Positions 51,923-63,902 of a stretch of 64,000 nucleotides of DNA are shown here, in pieces. The DNA comes from Rhizobium sp. N324. Lineage in GTDB: Bacteria > Pseudomonadota > Alphaproteobacteria > Rhizobiales > Rhizobiaceae. The position numbers and the translations under genes were made by a program. The first letter of the stretch is position 1. Every line of letters starts with the position of its first letter. The DNA is taken from contig NZ_CP013633.1 of NCBI RefSeq assembly GCF_001664485.1, positions 372,001 to 436,000 on the forward strand, given 5' to 3'. The notes beneath the pieces are model-generated. The model ran no database searches. It was given only the letters and a program-made list of their open reading frames with translations, and was not told the origin of the DNA.

Positions 51923-53986
51923 CTATGTTGTTGAAGTAAATAGGTTTCCTTGATTTTGAGGCGATCCCGCGGGGTGTCTGGGGTTCTGTCGTACTCGATC
52001 GACGAGCTGTTTTGCTTGCGGGAGTTCAAGCTTTGAGCGACTAAAGATCCATGGGCCTGCCGGCAAGGGATGCACGCCCTCGATCTCACCTGTTTCGGCG
52101 GCGATTCTCAATGTTTTTGGCGTAACGCCAAGTAGCTTCGCCGCCTTTCCCAGGTTGAGCCAAGGCTCTATCCCGTCTGACTGCGGCCGGTAGACCGGGA
52201 TCTTGCGGTACGACCGGAGTGCTGTGACACGTTCCCTTGTCCAGCGATTGCCATTGCCGGTGGCCAATCCATTGCGATTGAGTATCCCGGCAATAAGGTC
52301 GTCATTGGCAATGAGCACGAGCTGCCGTACTGCCTCAATGAGGTCGTCGGGGGTCGCGTTTCTTTGTCCACGACGTCGTTTCGGCAGTCGCAGTTCGGTG
52401 TGAACTCCACCAGCCCAATGGATGACGAGGACGATCTCTGAAGCCACATCGTCGAGATCGGCGATCACTTCATGAATGACCGTGCGCACGATCCGTTTTT
52501 TAAGCCTGGTATCGGTTGTTGGCGCCGACCAGACGGCACGAAGGTCCCCGGCAAGAGCAGCTATATCCAACATGGAATACGACGACACTTGCGGTATCGC
52601 GGCTTTGTGGCTGGCAATCTTATTCTCGATCTCGCCAACGCGAATGAGAGCCTTGTTCCAGCGCGCCTCGAGCTCCGATGCCACCAGCCGGTTCTCGGGA
52701 TCAGCAGTGTCATATTGCCGGAATGCCCGGTCGGCCGCAAAGCTCGCCGCCTCGAGATCTCGCTGAAGGGCGTCGTGAACTTGATCACGACGGTTGGCTA
52801 TGTTGCGTTCTGCTTCAGCGCTAGCAGCAATGGCTCCTGGTTCAACGACGCCAAGAAGCATCTCCTCGATCGCATCGTCGACCCGCAGGCCACCGAAGGC
52901 GATGCAGCGAGGCTCACCGTTGTCGAGCAGGCCACGCCAGCAGGAATAGCGCGGAATGTTATGATTGTTTCCAGTGTAGCGGACCGTCAGCTTCCGCCCG
53001 CACCTCTTACAACGGAAAAGGCCGGCAAGCAGAGCGTCGCCATGCTTCGGCGCCCCGTGATGTCGGCTGGCAGGCACATTATTGCTGACCATTTTGCGGA
53101 TCTCCTCCGCCCGTTCCCAACTGACGTAGCCTTCGTGGGCATCCGGGATCAAGGCCAGCCATTCAGCGCGCGCCTTGCGGCGAATTCCGGATCGGCCATC
53201 GTATCCCGGCATGGAGCGACTCTTACCATAAGCATACGCGCCTCCGTAGATCGGATTATCAATCATCCGATGGATGGTTGCGTAATTGGGCCTGCGCCAG
53301 GTGACCTCGCCGTTGGCGCGCCTGACCGGCAGGTCCAGGCCTTGCTCGAGGAACCATAGTAGCGCCTGCCTGGCACTGCCGAGTTCGGCAACCTTGTTGA
53401 AGACGAGCGCAATGGCCTCCTGGATGCGCCGGTCGGGATCCTTCTCGATCCTGTCGCCGGCCTTCAAGAATCCAATCGGGACAGTAACGACAAGCTCACC
53501 GCGGCGCGCCTTCTCATAGCGGGCGGAAAGGGAGCGTTGGCGCAAGAGATCCAGCTCATACTCGTTGAGGCTACCCTTCAGCCCCAAAAGCAGGCGGTCA
53601 TTACCCTGGCGCGGTGCATAGACCGCTTCCTGGTCGATCAGAACGGTGTCGACGACGCGGCACATCTCAATGAGCTGTTGCCAATCCCGGCTGTTGCGGG
53701 CAAAGCGCGATACCTCTCGTGCTGCAACCGCTCCAACCTTTCCAAGGCAGACCTCGGCAACCATCCGGTCGAAACCGGCGCGGGTTACGCCTCCGGCGGC
53801 CGAACGGCCTAGATCTTCATCGACTGTTTCGATCTGCGCCCAGCCAAGTGCTTTCAAGCGGTCGCGCATGGCGTATTGAAGCGCGCTACTTTCGCGATTG
53901 TGCAGAACCTGATGAGCCGACGATTGTCGGACGTACAGAATGGCCTTGCGTTCAAGATGGTGGGCGCTGATCTTCTCATGCATCAT
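51923..53986 (-). CDS. Large serine recombinase, copy C
   Basis: 687 residues, identical to copies A and B. Confidence 0.9.
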   Translation of the reverse strand: MMHEKISAHHLERKAILYVRQSSAHQVLHNRESSALQYAMRDRLKALGWAQIETVDEDLGRSAAGGVTRAGFDRMVAEVCLGKVGAVAAREVSRFARNSRDWQQLIEMCRVVDTVLIDQEAVYAPRQGNDRLLLGLKGSLNEYELDLLRQRSLSARYEKARRGELVVTVPIGFLKAGDRIEKDPDRRIQEAIALVFNKVAELGSARQALLWFLEQGLDLPVRRANGEVTWRRPNYATIHRMIDNPIYGGAYAYGKSRSMPGYDGRSGIRRKARAEWLALIPDAHEGYVSWERAEEIRKMVSNNVPASRHHGAPKHGDALLAGLFRCKRCGRKLTVRYTGNNHNIPRYSCWRGLLDNGEPRCIAFGGLRVDDAIEEMLLGVVEPGAIAASAEAERNIANRRDQVHDALQRDLEAASFAADRAFRQYDTADPENRLVASELEARWNKALIRVGEIENKIASHKAAIPQVSSYSMLDIAALAGDLRAVWSAPTTDTRLKKRIVRTVIHEVIADLDDVASEIVLVIHWAGGVHTELRLPKRRRGQRNATPDDLIEAVRQLVLIANDDLIAGILNRNGLATGNGNRWTRERVTALRSYRKIPVYRPQSDGIEPWLNLGKAAKLLGVTPKTLRIAAETGEIEGVHPLPAGPWIFSRSKLELPQAKQLVDRVRQNPRHPAGSPQNQGNLFTSTT

Positions 53987-54179
53987 GATTGGCCTCCTTC
54001 GACTGGGAGGCGCTCTCGCCGTTTGAGTGGTCGACGAGCAGCCGCACGATGAGCGCCGTCAACGCCTGTTGTGTTCCTTCCGGCAACGTCTGCCATTGCG
54101 GCATCGCTGGCGTCTTCCCGCTGTGGGCACTCGAGAACAGATCGAACTGATATGTCGTAAACTGGCGTGGCATGGACAT
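53976..54179 (-). CDS. Small middle ORF of recombinase element, copy C
   Basis: Same 67 codons as in copies A and B. Confidence 0.6.
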   Translation of the reverse strand: MSMPRQFTTYQFDLFSSAHSGKTPAMPQWQTLPEGTQQALTALIVRLLVDHSNGESASQSKEANHDA

Positions 54180-54588
54180 CTCCCCGACTCGTTTCGTGAG
54201 AGATCAATGCTGCGCTCATATCCGCGCCCTGTGAGGGAGTGCCTGCCTCTTCCAGCAACTTTGCCAAAGCAAGCAGGCAAGCTAAATCGGCATACGCAAT
54301 TGGTAAGGCCAACCACCGCGCACTCAGTGTTCGGTCAAACATCCACACCGGGACCTCAAGCAACCGACATGACGTCGAACCCGAAAGGCTGCAGCGGAAC
54401 ACAGCAGACCCCTTGTCCACCAATCCATGGATATGGATAAGCCGCCCAGACCAGGGATGCCACGGATATAAAAGCTCGCGAACCTCGGTCCCGTGGGTGT
54501 TCCGTCGCCCTGTTGTACAATGAGGAAAGACCTCATGGTGCGATCGGCAACAAGGTGCCGATCTCGTTGGTGAATTCGGGAGGCGCAA
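53983..54588 (-). CDS. DUF5372-like accessory protein, copy C
   Basis: Same 201-codon frame as in copies A and B. Confidence 0.6.
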   Translation of the reverse strand: MRLPNSPTRSAPCCRSHHEVFPHCTTGRRNTHGTEVRELLYPWHPWSGRLIHIHGLVDKGSAVFRCSLSGSTSCRLLEVPVWMFDRTLSARWLALPIAYADLACLLALAKLLEEAGTPSQGADMSAALISHETSRGDVHATPVYDISVRSVLECPQREDASDAAMADVAGRNTTGVDGAHRAAARRPLKRRERLPVEGGQS

Positions 54589-54708
54589 CCAGCCCGCCTC
54601 CCTGAATGAAGCCGGAAAACTCTAGCATCCGGTGGTCCAACGTTTGGGAGCGGTTCAGAAATTCTCAGTGGCAGGTCAGACGCCGGATGAAAATTCAGTG
54701 GCAGGTCA

Positions 54709-54852
54709 TTTGAAGGCCAACCACCTACCATCCTGCCGAACACTGGCAGACCAGAAAACAAGGGGCGCAGCCAATACACGTCGCTTGATCAGTGCTTGTG
54801 AGATACGCCGGAGCCAAAGAGGAGCCGTAGTGAGTAGTGAACGCACTGTCAT
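54709..54852 (-). pseudogene. fdxB: fdxB 5' remnant
   Basis: After the ATG at 54852 and a one-base shift, the minus strand reads TTHYGSSLAPAYLTSTDQAT then CIGCAPCFLVC, matching the start of FdxB (GSSWVPEYLTCIDATTCIGCGRCFKAC). The frame is cut by recombinase element C. The region upstream holds an 11-base C run (54871-54881). Confidence 0.75.
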
Positions 54853-54973
54853 GCAGGTTCCTCCATGTCGCCCCCCCCCCCGCGCCAAGAACGCTAGGGC
54901 ACACCCCCGGATTGCTTGATTGCTGGGCAGATTAGCGAAGAATTCCGCCCTATATGAGCCGTTTCAACCGCAC

Positions 54974-55459
54974 TTAAACGCGCGCTACATCTGAATAGGT
55001 CTTAATTGTTGTTAAGCCATTATCGACCAGGCCAGTTCCCGCCTCGGCGAGCTTTTGGAGGTTGTCGAAGCCAAATCGATGTACGTCGCGGAGCGTCTTC
55101 GAGAGTACTACGAGCCGCCCCGCCGTGAGTAATATCCGACCGAATCCCTCATGGTTCACAGTCAACACCGGTGACGCCATCAGTCCGGACTGCTCCTCTA
55201 TAGCAAGTGCTACGGCGGCATAGAAGATCTCAAGCCGCCACTGCACCTCTAGGTCAGGTCCCCCGATGAGAGGAATCGCCCTACGCTGCTGCCTCGTCAC
55301 GATGAAATCACAGAGCAAATCGGTGTCCGATTTCTCTTGCCACAATTCAAAGGTGTCTTGAGCACGCATCAGACGCAAGAGGCACTTAATGAAAGGCGTG
55401 GCGAGAGCATCTTTCTCATCTAATCGAGCATTGTTGGGGACAGGGGTGACGTTTGACAT
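54974..55459 (-). CDS. NifX-associated protein (DUF269), copy 2
   Basis: 161 residues, intact, with AGGAGGA before the ATG. It aligns along its length with copy 1 at 18878 (ATPFIKCLLRLMRAQDTFELW, TAGRLVVLSKTLRDVHRFGF) but has diverged. It lies between a decayed nifH and a decayed fdxB and is the only intact gene of this second cluster. A sigma-54 promoter and NifA site remain upstream, so it may still be expressed. Confidence 0.85.
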   Translation of the reverse strand: MSNVTPVPNNARLDEKDALATPFIKCLLRLMRAQDTFELWQEKSDTDLLCDFIVTRQQRRAIPLIGGPDLEVQWRLEIFYAAVALAIEEQSGLMASPVLTVNHEGFGRILLTAGRLVVLSKTLRDVHRFGFDNLQKLAEAGTGLVDNGLTTIKTYSDVARV

Positions 55460-55544
55460 CAGTTAAAATCCTCCTGAGTGTTGGATGCGGTTTGACTAAG
55501 GGCCACACCCGCTTCCGGTAACACCATCCCTTAAAATGGTGCGG

Positions 55545-55899
55545 CAGATGGGACCTGTGGCGACGCAACTTGGCCCGGACGAATGACATGGCCCCTCGAA
55601 ACGGGGCGGCCGCAACAACAACGGCAAGCGGCGGGCAACGCTGGCGGGCTTGACGAAAAGCGCTTCACAAGCGAGATTCCCGTCGCGATAGTCCAGTGGC
55701 GGTAGGTTTCGCCGCGAACTCCACCCTCAAGCAACCTATTCGCCGCCAGGTGTAAAACCGTGTCTCGGGCTTTCGAATTGAGGATCAGGCGGGGGGTGGA
55801 ATCAGCTTTTCGAGGTCGACAAGGGCAGTGAGAGTATCTTGAGAGGCCGTGTACTTGCCGATACCCCCTTTTCCGTGCGAACTGATGCAGACCTGCCAT
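55545..55899 (-). pseudogene. nifH: nifH 5' remnant
   Basis: From the ATG at 55899 the frames read HGKGGIGKYTASQDTLTALV then DLEK and, after a shift, [23 protein letters not shown]. These match NifH residues about 10-65, with the P-loop Ser changed to Tyr, an inserted Pro and an internal deletion. The rest of nifH and all of nifDK are gone. Confidence 0.85.
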
Positions 55900-55983
55900 G
55901 TATTTTCCCTTCAAGGTTCAAATCGACTTCGACCGGACGCCACACGTTCCACCAGGCGATTGCCCGCCGCGTAGTTCTGGGAG

Positions 55984-55999
55984 TTCAAGACTCATGCCA
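55984..55999 (-). promoter_or_regulatory. Sigma-54 promoter retained above the nifH remnant
   Basis: TGGCATGAGTCTTGAA, the same form as the nifH promoter (one change in the -24 box), 85 bp before the remnant start. Confidence 0.78.
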
Positions 56000-56085
56000 G
56001 TCTCCTCCGCTGAGGTCCGGAACACGGCATCTGTATTGTTTCCAGCTTCTTAGCTAGCCCATGAAGAATTGATCGAGGACAACGT

Positions 56086-56101
56086 TGTCGTGAACCGGAC
56101 A
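56086..56101 (-). promoter_or_regulatory. NifA site retained above the nifH remnant
   Basis: Minus strand TGTCCGGTTCACGACA fits TGT-N4-T-N5-ACA, centred about 102 bp above the promoter. Confidence 0.75.
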
Positions 56102-56552
56102 AGACGCGGTGGGGATCGAAGAAATGCCATCCCGGTGCAGCGGCGGAAGCCTATCTCCGGCCACGTCAGCAACAAATAACACCCGCCGAAGCCGCTCCGC
56201 TCTCAATTCGCAGATTGGGCGCAATGTCCGGCCGCTTGCCGAGGTGCAGCCGGTCGATCTTCTTTGCTTGGCGATCACAGCGCCTCCCAGTGATGGACTC
56301 CGAGACCCGCATGCATCACTGGCTGGAGCTCCCTTCCTCGACAGTTAGCGCCGTCGTTTGGGGGGAATGCCGCGGGCAAATGGAATGCGGCATCGGCCCC
56401 CGCGACGCCGGCGACAGCTCAACAACGCTCTGAATTTCCACAGTGAACGGCTGTTAGACGTAAGCCGGCAAAGGGGAAGCTCACGAAGATCAGATGGCCC
56501 TTCAGGGCCGGGTCCTGGTTCCGATGCCCACCGGATCGACCGGCTGCAAGGT
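56102..56552. other. 451 bp without a recognised gene
   Basis: A 74-codon minus frame (56054-56278) and short plus frames are open but unrecognised. The stretch ends in CAAGGT (56547-56552), repeated after the IS21 copy at 59195-59200. Confidence 0.4.
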
Positions 56553-56683
56553 GCGCGGCGGCAATCAAGGTGAGACTCAGCGTCAATCAGGATGAGACTC
56601 GGCGGCGGGGGTGTGACGAAGGGAGGGCGTAGCCCGACCGGAGTTACACCCCCGCCGCGGCGCAATTTTTAGGCGTCTCATGA

Positions 56684-58246
<1,563 letters not shown>

Positions 58247-58250
<4 letters not shown>

Positions 58251-59143
58251 AGAACGTCCACAACACCATCGACGAAGCCCGCCTCGGCATCATGCTGAAT
58301 GAGCTCCGGTTGCCGACGATCAAAACGCTGTGGCCGCAATTTGCCGAACAGGCCGATCGTGAAGGGTGGCCTGCGGCTCGCTTCCTCTCGACTATCGCCG
58401 AGCATGAACTGGCTGAACGGGCGCATCGCAGGATCGAACGTCATCTCGCCGAGGCGCATCTGCCGCCTGGAAAGACGCTCGACAGCTTCGCTTTCGACGC
58501 CGTGCCCATGGTCTCCAAGGCCCAGGTCATGGCCATTGCCGCCGGCGATAGCTGGCTCGCCAAAGGTGCCAATATCCTCATGTTCGGTCCGCCCGGCGGC
58601 GGAAAGAGCCATCTCGCTGCCGCCATCGGCCTCGCGCTGATCGAGAACGGTTGGCGGGTGCTGTTCACGCGCACGACCGACCTCGTCCAGAAGCTTCAGG
58701 TCGCACGGCGTGAACTCCAGCTCGAGTCCGCCATCACAAAGCTCGACAAGTTCGATCTGCTTGTCCTCGACGATCTGGCCTACGTCACCAAGGACCAGGC
58801 CGAGACCAGCGTGCTCTTCGAACTCATCTCCGCAAGATATGAGCGGCGTTCCATCATGATCACCGCCAATCAGCCCTTTGGAGAATGGAACCGCGTCTTT
58901 CCGGACCCGGCTATGACGCTTGCCGCGGTGGACCGACTTGTTCATCACGCAACGATCTTCGAAATGAACGTCGAAAGCTACCGGCGACGTTCCGCCATGG
59001 AAGCCAAACGCCAGCGCGGCAGACCTGCCGCCTTCGCGACAATCAAAAGCTCTTCCCCGTTTGTCGCGGAGCGGCAATCAGAATCCGATCCGACCCTTGC
59101 CAGCGACAATCAGCATGATACCTTCATGCCGACCGCGACATAA
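58247..59143 (+). CDS. istB: IstB-type helper ATPase, copy 2
   Basis: 298 residues, identical to 9459-10355; Walker motifs intact. Confidence 0.92.
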
Positions 59144-59194
59144 GAGTCTCATCCAGATTGTCGCCGCCGTCTCATCCTGATCGTCGCGCTATAA

Positions 59195-59788
59195 CAAGGT
59201 TTTAGGACCGTTTCAACAACCAGCCCCTGGGCGCCTCGGCGGCGTGTATCTTAAGTTGCCGGCGTGCGTCGGCCGCGTTCACTCTCTATCCGCACCAGAA
59301 CACGGCCCCCGGGGGATCATGCTGCTGGCACGACCTAGCTGGCCGGTACCGTCGGCGCCGGCAAGAGGATGACTGTGGCAGCGGCCGTCATGGAGCAGTG
59401 CTGCCTCGGTGTGACCGCTGAGGCGATGCTCGCTGTTTCCGGTCATATTGCTTGGCACAGGCCGGAAAAGCGTTTCTAGTACCTTAGCGAACGCTTGCGA
59501 CTTTAGCAGGGACAACGGGACCTGGCGGCAGCGGACCCCGAACAAGTGCGAAGCAAACCGAATCTTTGGCAACCTCAAAGAGGGTGGAGTCGATACCCTG
59601 GCGGTCAAGCGCCCGCGTCGTCGCGGAGCATCGGGCGCGGAGGGGTTTGCGGATTCTCGATACGTGATTGGCACATCAGTCGGACCTCAGCCAATCTTCG
59701 TGCAAAAGGATCCTTTAAAAATGGGCCCCTTAACGCGTGCCTTGGCATGTTGCTTGCTGACGAAGTTTAGGTTGAGAATTGAACACCG
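59195..59788. other. 594 bp without a recognised gene
   Basis: Open frames here lack family features and ribosome sites. It is the downstream flank of IS21 copy 2 and the 3' flank of nolL. Confidence 0.4.
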
Positions 59789-60967
59789 CTAGTTATTCGC
59801 AGGATTGCTCGGCAAACGAACGAGGCGGGGTGGCGTTCCAAGCATGATCTGGGACAGATAGGGAATGTCGCGCACGCTCCAGCGAACTGCTAGTGCTACG
59901 GCAATGATCATCGTCCCGAGAATTCCCGCCGCGCCAGACCTCATTGTGGGAGCCCATTGTTCTCCGTATTGTATCAAATCCATGAGACGGAATACCGTAG
60001 CCTGCACCAGGTACAACACGAGCGTGCTCTGCCCCACTTCCACGGCGATAAAGCGAACCACCCGGTTCGAGCGTCCAATTTTCCAGGATTGAAGCAGAAT
60101 CTCGATCATCACTGCAGAGGCCACTGTCGAGCCAAAAAACATCAGAAGGATATCTTTTGCCGACTGCAGATCCTGGATTAAGGCGAGATTGTTGTAGACA
60201 TAGGTGTCCTCGCGCCACGCCATAAAGCACAAGCTAGCCGCGATAGAGGCGGACATCATCAGGCGTGGCTTATGATACCGCATTATGCTCGTCCACCAAT
60301 CTCTCGACTGCGCAAATGAAAATCCCATGCAGAAAAAGGGATAGGTGTACTTTATGAGAGGGAATATAGAAAACGTCACGGGGGCAACTGCGACCAGTAT
60401 GGATGAGACAAGCAAAGAGCGTGCCGACCCGGAGTTGAAGATCGAAATAAGTTTGACCAAAAGCAAAGAAGCAAACGCAGCCCAGATGAACCAGTATGTG
60501 CCGACGAAATCGTGCATGAATTGCAAAAGGTTGCCAGGTGCGTCCGGCGGCCGGGGAAACATAAGCAATTTGACTGCCTCCAAAAGGGTGCACCAGAACA
60601 GCGTCGGCACCAGGAGCTGCAGCGCGCGATCACCGATGGCTTGCCTGAACGATTTACCTAGTAGCCCTGATCTAGAGAGATATCCGCTTATCGCCATAAA
60701 GAGAGGCATGTGAAACATGTAGATCGATTTGAAGCATGCCGAATCCCAGAAGCCATCACCCTCGTAAAAGATATATTGTATCAGGTGACCGAAAATCACC
60801 AAGACGATGAGTATTCCTTTGGCGAAGTCTAAAGCTAGATCGCGATCGTCGGCCTCTGGCGCCTCAGGCACTGTCTTTCCACCTACAATTCTTGCTCGCA
60901 TTCTCACCATCTCACGATGCCTACGGGAGCCTTTGAAAGCGGCATTTCCCAACCTCTCGTTCATCAT
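59789..60967 (-). CDS. nolL: NolL-type acyltransferase (Nod-factor fucose O-acetylation)
   Basis: 392 residues of the acyltransferase-3 family with about ten membrane helices. The hallmark segment LDFAKGILIVLVIFGHLIQY contains the conserved His, and MFHMPLFMAISGYLSRSG follows. NolL acetylates the fucose on the Nod-factor reducing end. The exact start is uncertain (ATGs at 60967, 60964 and further in). No clear nod box is seen upstream. The fucose-supply genes seen in this window (25408-25887) are broken. Confidence 0.82.
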   Translation of the reverse strand: MMNERLGNAAFKGSRRHREMVRMRARIVGGKTVPEAPEADDRDLALDFAKGILIVLVIFGHLIQYIFYEGDGFWDSACFKSIYMFHMPLFMAISGYLSRSGLLGKSFRQAIGDRALQLLVPTLFWCTLLEAVKLLMFPRPPDAPGNLLQFMHDFVGTYWFIWAAFASLLLVKLISIFNSGSARSLLVSSILVAVAPVTFSIFPLIKYTYPFFCMGFSFAQSRDWWTSIMRYHKPRLMMSASIAASLCFMAWREDTYVYNNLALIQDLQSAKDILLMFFGSTVASAVMIEILLQSWKIGRSNRVVRFIAVEVGQSTLVLYLVQATVFRLMDLIQYGEQWAPTMRSGAAGILGTMIIAVALAVRWSVRDIPYLSQIMLGTPPRLVRLPSNPANN

Positions 60968-61774
60968 GCAGGCTAATCCAGCTTCCGATCAGCGCTCCGA
61001 CTTCGGCATGCTGAACGACGGCCAACGGTCATACAATTTGCCTGGGTTCCAAGTTCACAGGGCGACCGTGGCGACTTAGGCCCAGTAGCCGTTTTCGGCG
61101 TGTCCATTGGCTGTTTTTCGCCGCAACCTACGCCCCGCCTAAACTCGCTGCCGCGCAACTGCTTGGGCTGCCACGTCGTCGAAATCTTCTCACGGACATT
61201 TGCGCGTATGCAAGTAGCGCTGCTTGACTCTGCACTCGGCTATTGTTGCGATTGCATATGATTCTCCATACCAAACTTACGCGACACCGTATCAAAAGAA
61301 CATATTGCCGATTCAATGGCTCCTAGCCGCTGTGGATATCGTCTATCACCTACCGGCGCTTGGGTGTGGATCGGCACCCCAGCGCAACCCCCCAGACGCT
61401 GGAGATTTGCTCCATTAGATCCGCCGCCCAACGTGTCCTATATGGCAGCCTCACCATTGTAAAATTCATGCTCCTAATGACACGCATCTGCGGTATGGAT
61501 GAGTATCGCGGACCCTTGACAACCTTGAGCGGAAGGTCGGTGAGTATCGCGATACACGAGGCTTTGGCCGCGATCGCCGCCGTTTTGGATCGCCGCGAAT
61601 GATCGCTGGACGTTGGGCTGCGATTGTCGATCCGTATGCGACGTTTGTCGATACGTCAGAGACGACCGTGGTCCCAATCCGTTGGAAGATCGCAGTAAGC
61701 GTCAAAATATGCGGGATGCAACGGCCAATGTCTGAGGATGCGCTCCCCTGCTAAGGTCGAGACCCCCTCCTCGA
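60968..61774. other. 807 bp without a confident gene
   Basis: Short frames only. A partial resemblance to a nod box near 61242-61275 was judged too weak. Nothing else recognised. Confidence 0.4.
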
Positions 61775-62548
61775 TCAGTGGCTTTCCCTTTTTGGGATAC
61801 CTCTCCTTCGGTGGCGAAAGAATGAAACCGGGCTGGATATGTCGCTGGTCATATCGCGCGATTCAAATTGGCGCAGACTTTGCGGCTCGCTTGACGCGAG
61901 GATCCCCCTGAGCTGAAGAAGGCCGGCCGCAATAGCGCCGAGCATTGGCGCGCATATATAAAGCCAGAGTTGAGAGAGTGCCGCCCCTCCTGCGAAAAGT
62001 GCTGGGCCGATCGATCGTGCTGGATTCACAGAAGAACCCGAAACGGTGATACCGCCAAGGTGGATCGCAACTAAGGCAAGTCCAATCGCCAATCGTGCAA
62101 CAGCGCCGCGTCCAGCCGTGCATTTGAGGAATACAGTTACGAACAGGAACGTGGCGATAAACTCGAATAGGAACGCAGCTCTCCATCCGTAGACTACCCA
62201 GCCGGTTTGGGCGAAACCTTCTAGGGTGATATCGTAACCGCCGACCTTGTTCATAGCGATAAGGTAGAGCGTGCCTGCCGCCGCGATAGCTCCTGCACAT
62301 TGGGCGGAGACATACGCGAGAAAGTCCCACACTCTCAATCGGCGCGACACGAGGAAACCCAGGCTGACCGCCGGATTGAGATGCGCGCCCGAGACTGGGC
62401 CAATCGTGTAGGCCATTGCAACCACGGTCGTCCCGAAGGCTAAAGCGACACCCAACAGGCCCACCTCTTGACGCATATAAAGCAATGTGCCGCAGCCGAG
62501 GAAGACAAGTGTGAAGGTCCCGAAGAATTCGCAAACATACTTTTTCAT
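61775..62548 (-). CDS. Aquaporin (MIP family)
   Basis: 257 residues with six membrane helices and both NPA boxes (GAHLNPAVSLGF and GSSVNPARSIGPALF). The second-NPA arginine is present and the selectivity-filter region VAIHLGGITVSG has a histidine, both pointing to a water channel of the AqpZ type. The C-terminal 40 residues are polar and unusual for AqpZ. It stands alone, and no symbiotic promoter is visible. Confidence 0.9.
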   Translation of the reverse strand: MKKYVCEFFGTFTLVFLGCGTLLYMRQEVGLLGVALAFGTTVVAMAYTIGPVSGAHLNPAVSLGFLVSRRLRVWDFLAYVSAQCAGAIAAAGTLYLIAMNKVGGYDITLEGFAQTGWVVYGWRAAFLFEFIATFLFVTVFLKCTAGRGAVARLAIGLALVAIHLGGITVSGSSVNPARSIGPALFAGGAALSQLWLYICAPMLGAIAAGLLQLRGILASSEPQSLRQFESRDMTSDISSPVSFFRHRRRGIPKRESH

Positions 62549-63089
62549 TTTTCACTCCATTGATTAGACCCCACGTACTTTTCGGTGTCATCCTCGTGCC
62601 GCCAAGCGTTCCGCATGCACCGAACCAATCATCGTGTCAGGTCCCGAAAACCTCCGTAGTTGACTTCAATTGCGTCCTTGTCCGACGAGATCGGCATCAG
62701 AGCCTATGGTCAACCAGCGTCACCGATCACCAGCAAACGTCGTACCAAATGAAATATGTTGCGCATCACAGCGATCGCTCTGGTGACGTTCGGTCTTTAT
62801 GTTCGAAAGTGCCGTGAACAGGATAGGCAGGCGAACCGTACCGAGACGTATGGACCCGAGCTGGGCTACGAACAAATCGCCAAGCAGCCCATCCTCAAAT
62901 TATCGAAACAAAGACCCTCTTCATGGCTCCAAGCGGAAGGTGGTGCAAAGCAGGAACCAGGACAAGGGTTGATAAGACCGCCAGGGACGTTCACGAGAAT
63001 CCGGGTAACGCCCCTTAGCCACGAACAGGCACATGATCCTTGGCGCGATTTGAAGTCCACGTGAATTCCCTTGTCCCCAGCGCAACCGT
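62549..63089. other. 541 bp without a recognised gene
   Basis: A 102-codon plus frame (62756-63064) has no ribosome site or family match. Otherwise nothing seen up to the palindrome at 63090. Confidence 0.4.
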
Positions 63090-63110
63090 CGACATTTCTC
63101 GCAAATGTCG
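63090..63110. promoter_or_regulatory. Palindrome upstream of phasin copy 2
   Basis: Arms CGACATTT and AAATGTCG with a 5-base spacer. It sits just outside the repeated phasin region, so phasin copy 1 lacks it. Possible operator. Confidence 0.45.
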
Positions 63111-63134
63111 GGCATCCGCCACTTTTGTCAGGTT

Positions 63135-63150
63135 TGTCGTGATTGGAACG
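63135..63150 (+). promoter_or_regulatory. Near-match NifA site above phasin copy 2
   Basis: TGTCGTGATTGGAACG fits TGT-N10-ACA except for the last base, about 110 bp above the promoter. Also present above copy 1. Confidence 0.35.
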
Positions 63151-63244
63151 TTTTGTTCGCCGGTCTCTCCGTCAAATACACATCAACCTGCCCTCAACCC
63201 GCCCATCGATAAACGAAATGATCTTCTTGGCGCGTCGGAGCAGT

Positions 63245-63260
63245 TGGCATGGTGTTTGCT
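63245..63260 (+). promoter_or_regulatory. Sigma-54 promoter of phasin copy 2
   Basis: TGGCATGGTGTTTGCT, same as in copy 1, with the correct 10-base GG-GC spacing. Confidence 0.75.
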
Positions 63261-63446
63261 GATCCCTGGTTACAGCGGCAGAAAGCAGTCTGCATTATGC
63301 CGGTTCATGAAACGAACGGAACGGAGGTCACCTGACCGTTCGTCATCGGATCCGCGTTCTACCAAGCGGCCATGCATAGTCCGCCGGCGGAAGGGGTCAA
63401 TCCCGATGTCACAGCTTGCAACCAACTCAAAGAGAAGGAAAATGCA

Positions 63447-63902
63447 ATGACCAAGATTTCCGAAAGATCCTTTGAAACGATCGAAAACCCGGCGTCATCG
63501 CCGCTCAAGGTGCCAGATCAGTTCGGCGCATCTGTTGAAAAGGGGAACAAGAAGGTGACAGAGGCTTTTTTGAAATTTGCGTCCGGCGCTGAAGCGACAC
63601 AGAAAATGCTGCCTCCGATCCTCGAAACGACAAGTCTATTCGGCAACGAATTGTGGTGGAAGACGATCGCTGCACTGCAGGCCGACGCCGAGGCCAGCTT
63701 CTCACATTTGCAAGCTTTGCTGGGCGCGAATTCGCCGTCGCAGATCCTCGAACTGCAGTCGACCTTCCTTAGCAAGCGGGTTGAGACAAGTTTGCAGTAC
63801 GCCAAGGAAGTCCGGGTGCTCTCAAGCAGGGCGGTGGAGGAAATCTCAAAGCCGGTCAAGGATGCTTTTGACAAGGTCCTGACGAACCCCAAAGCGACGT
63901 AA
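63447..63902 (+). CDS. Phasin-family protein, copy 2
   Basis: 151 residues differing from copy 1 at about ten positions (for example ENPASSPLKV, LELQSTFLSK, KVLTNPKAT). The start is the second of two close ATGs (AATGCAATGACC), since the first runs into a stop at once; GAAGGAAA is upstream. Probable polyhydroxybutyrate granule coat protein expressed with the nif regulon. Confidence 0.85.
   Translation: MTKISERSFETIENPASSPLKVPDQFGASVEKGNKKVTEAFLKFASGAEATQKMLPPILETTSLFGNELWWKTIAALQADAEASFSHLQALLGANSPSQILELQSTFLSKRVETSLQYAKEVRVLSSRAVEEISKPVKDAFDKVLTNPKAT

Larger units (their letters stand above)
51904..54708 (-). mobile_element. Large-serine-recombinase element, copy C (inverted)
   Basis: Inverted relative to A and B; base p of A corresponds to 83564-p. 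The left-end motif TGACCTGCCACTGA is doubled, as in B. It abuts an fdxB remnant at 54709, so it was inserted into or recombined with the decayed nif cluster. Confidence 0.78.
63118..63902 (+). repeat. Phasin-region inverted repeat, arm 2
   Basis: Matches 16148-16933 in opposite orientation, including the promoter and the leader, with scattered base differences. Confidence 0.88.

Noticed and set aside
61242..61275. Possible nod box above nolL
   Set aside because: Only scattered agreement with the consensus; the AAACAATCGATTTT core is absent.
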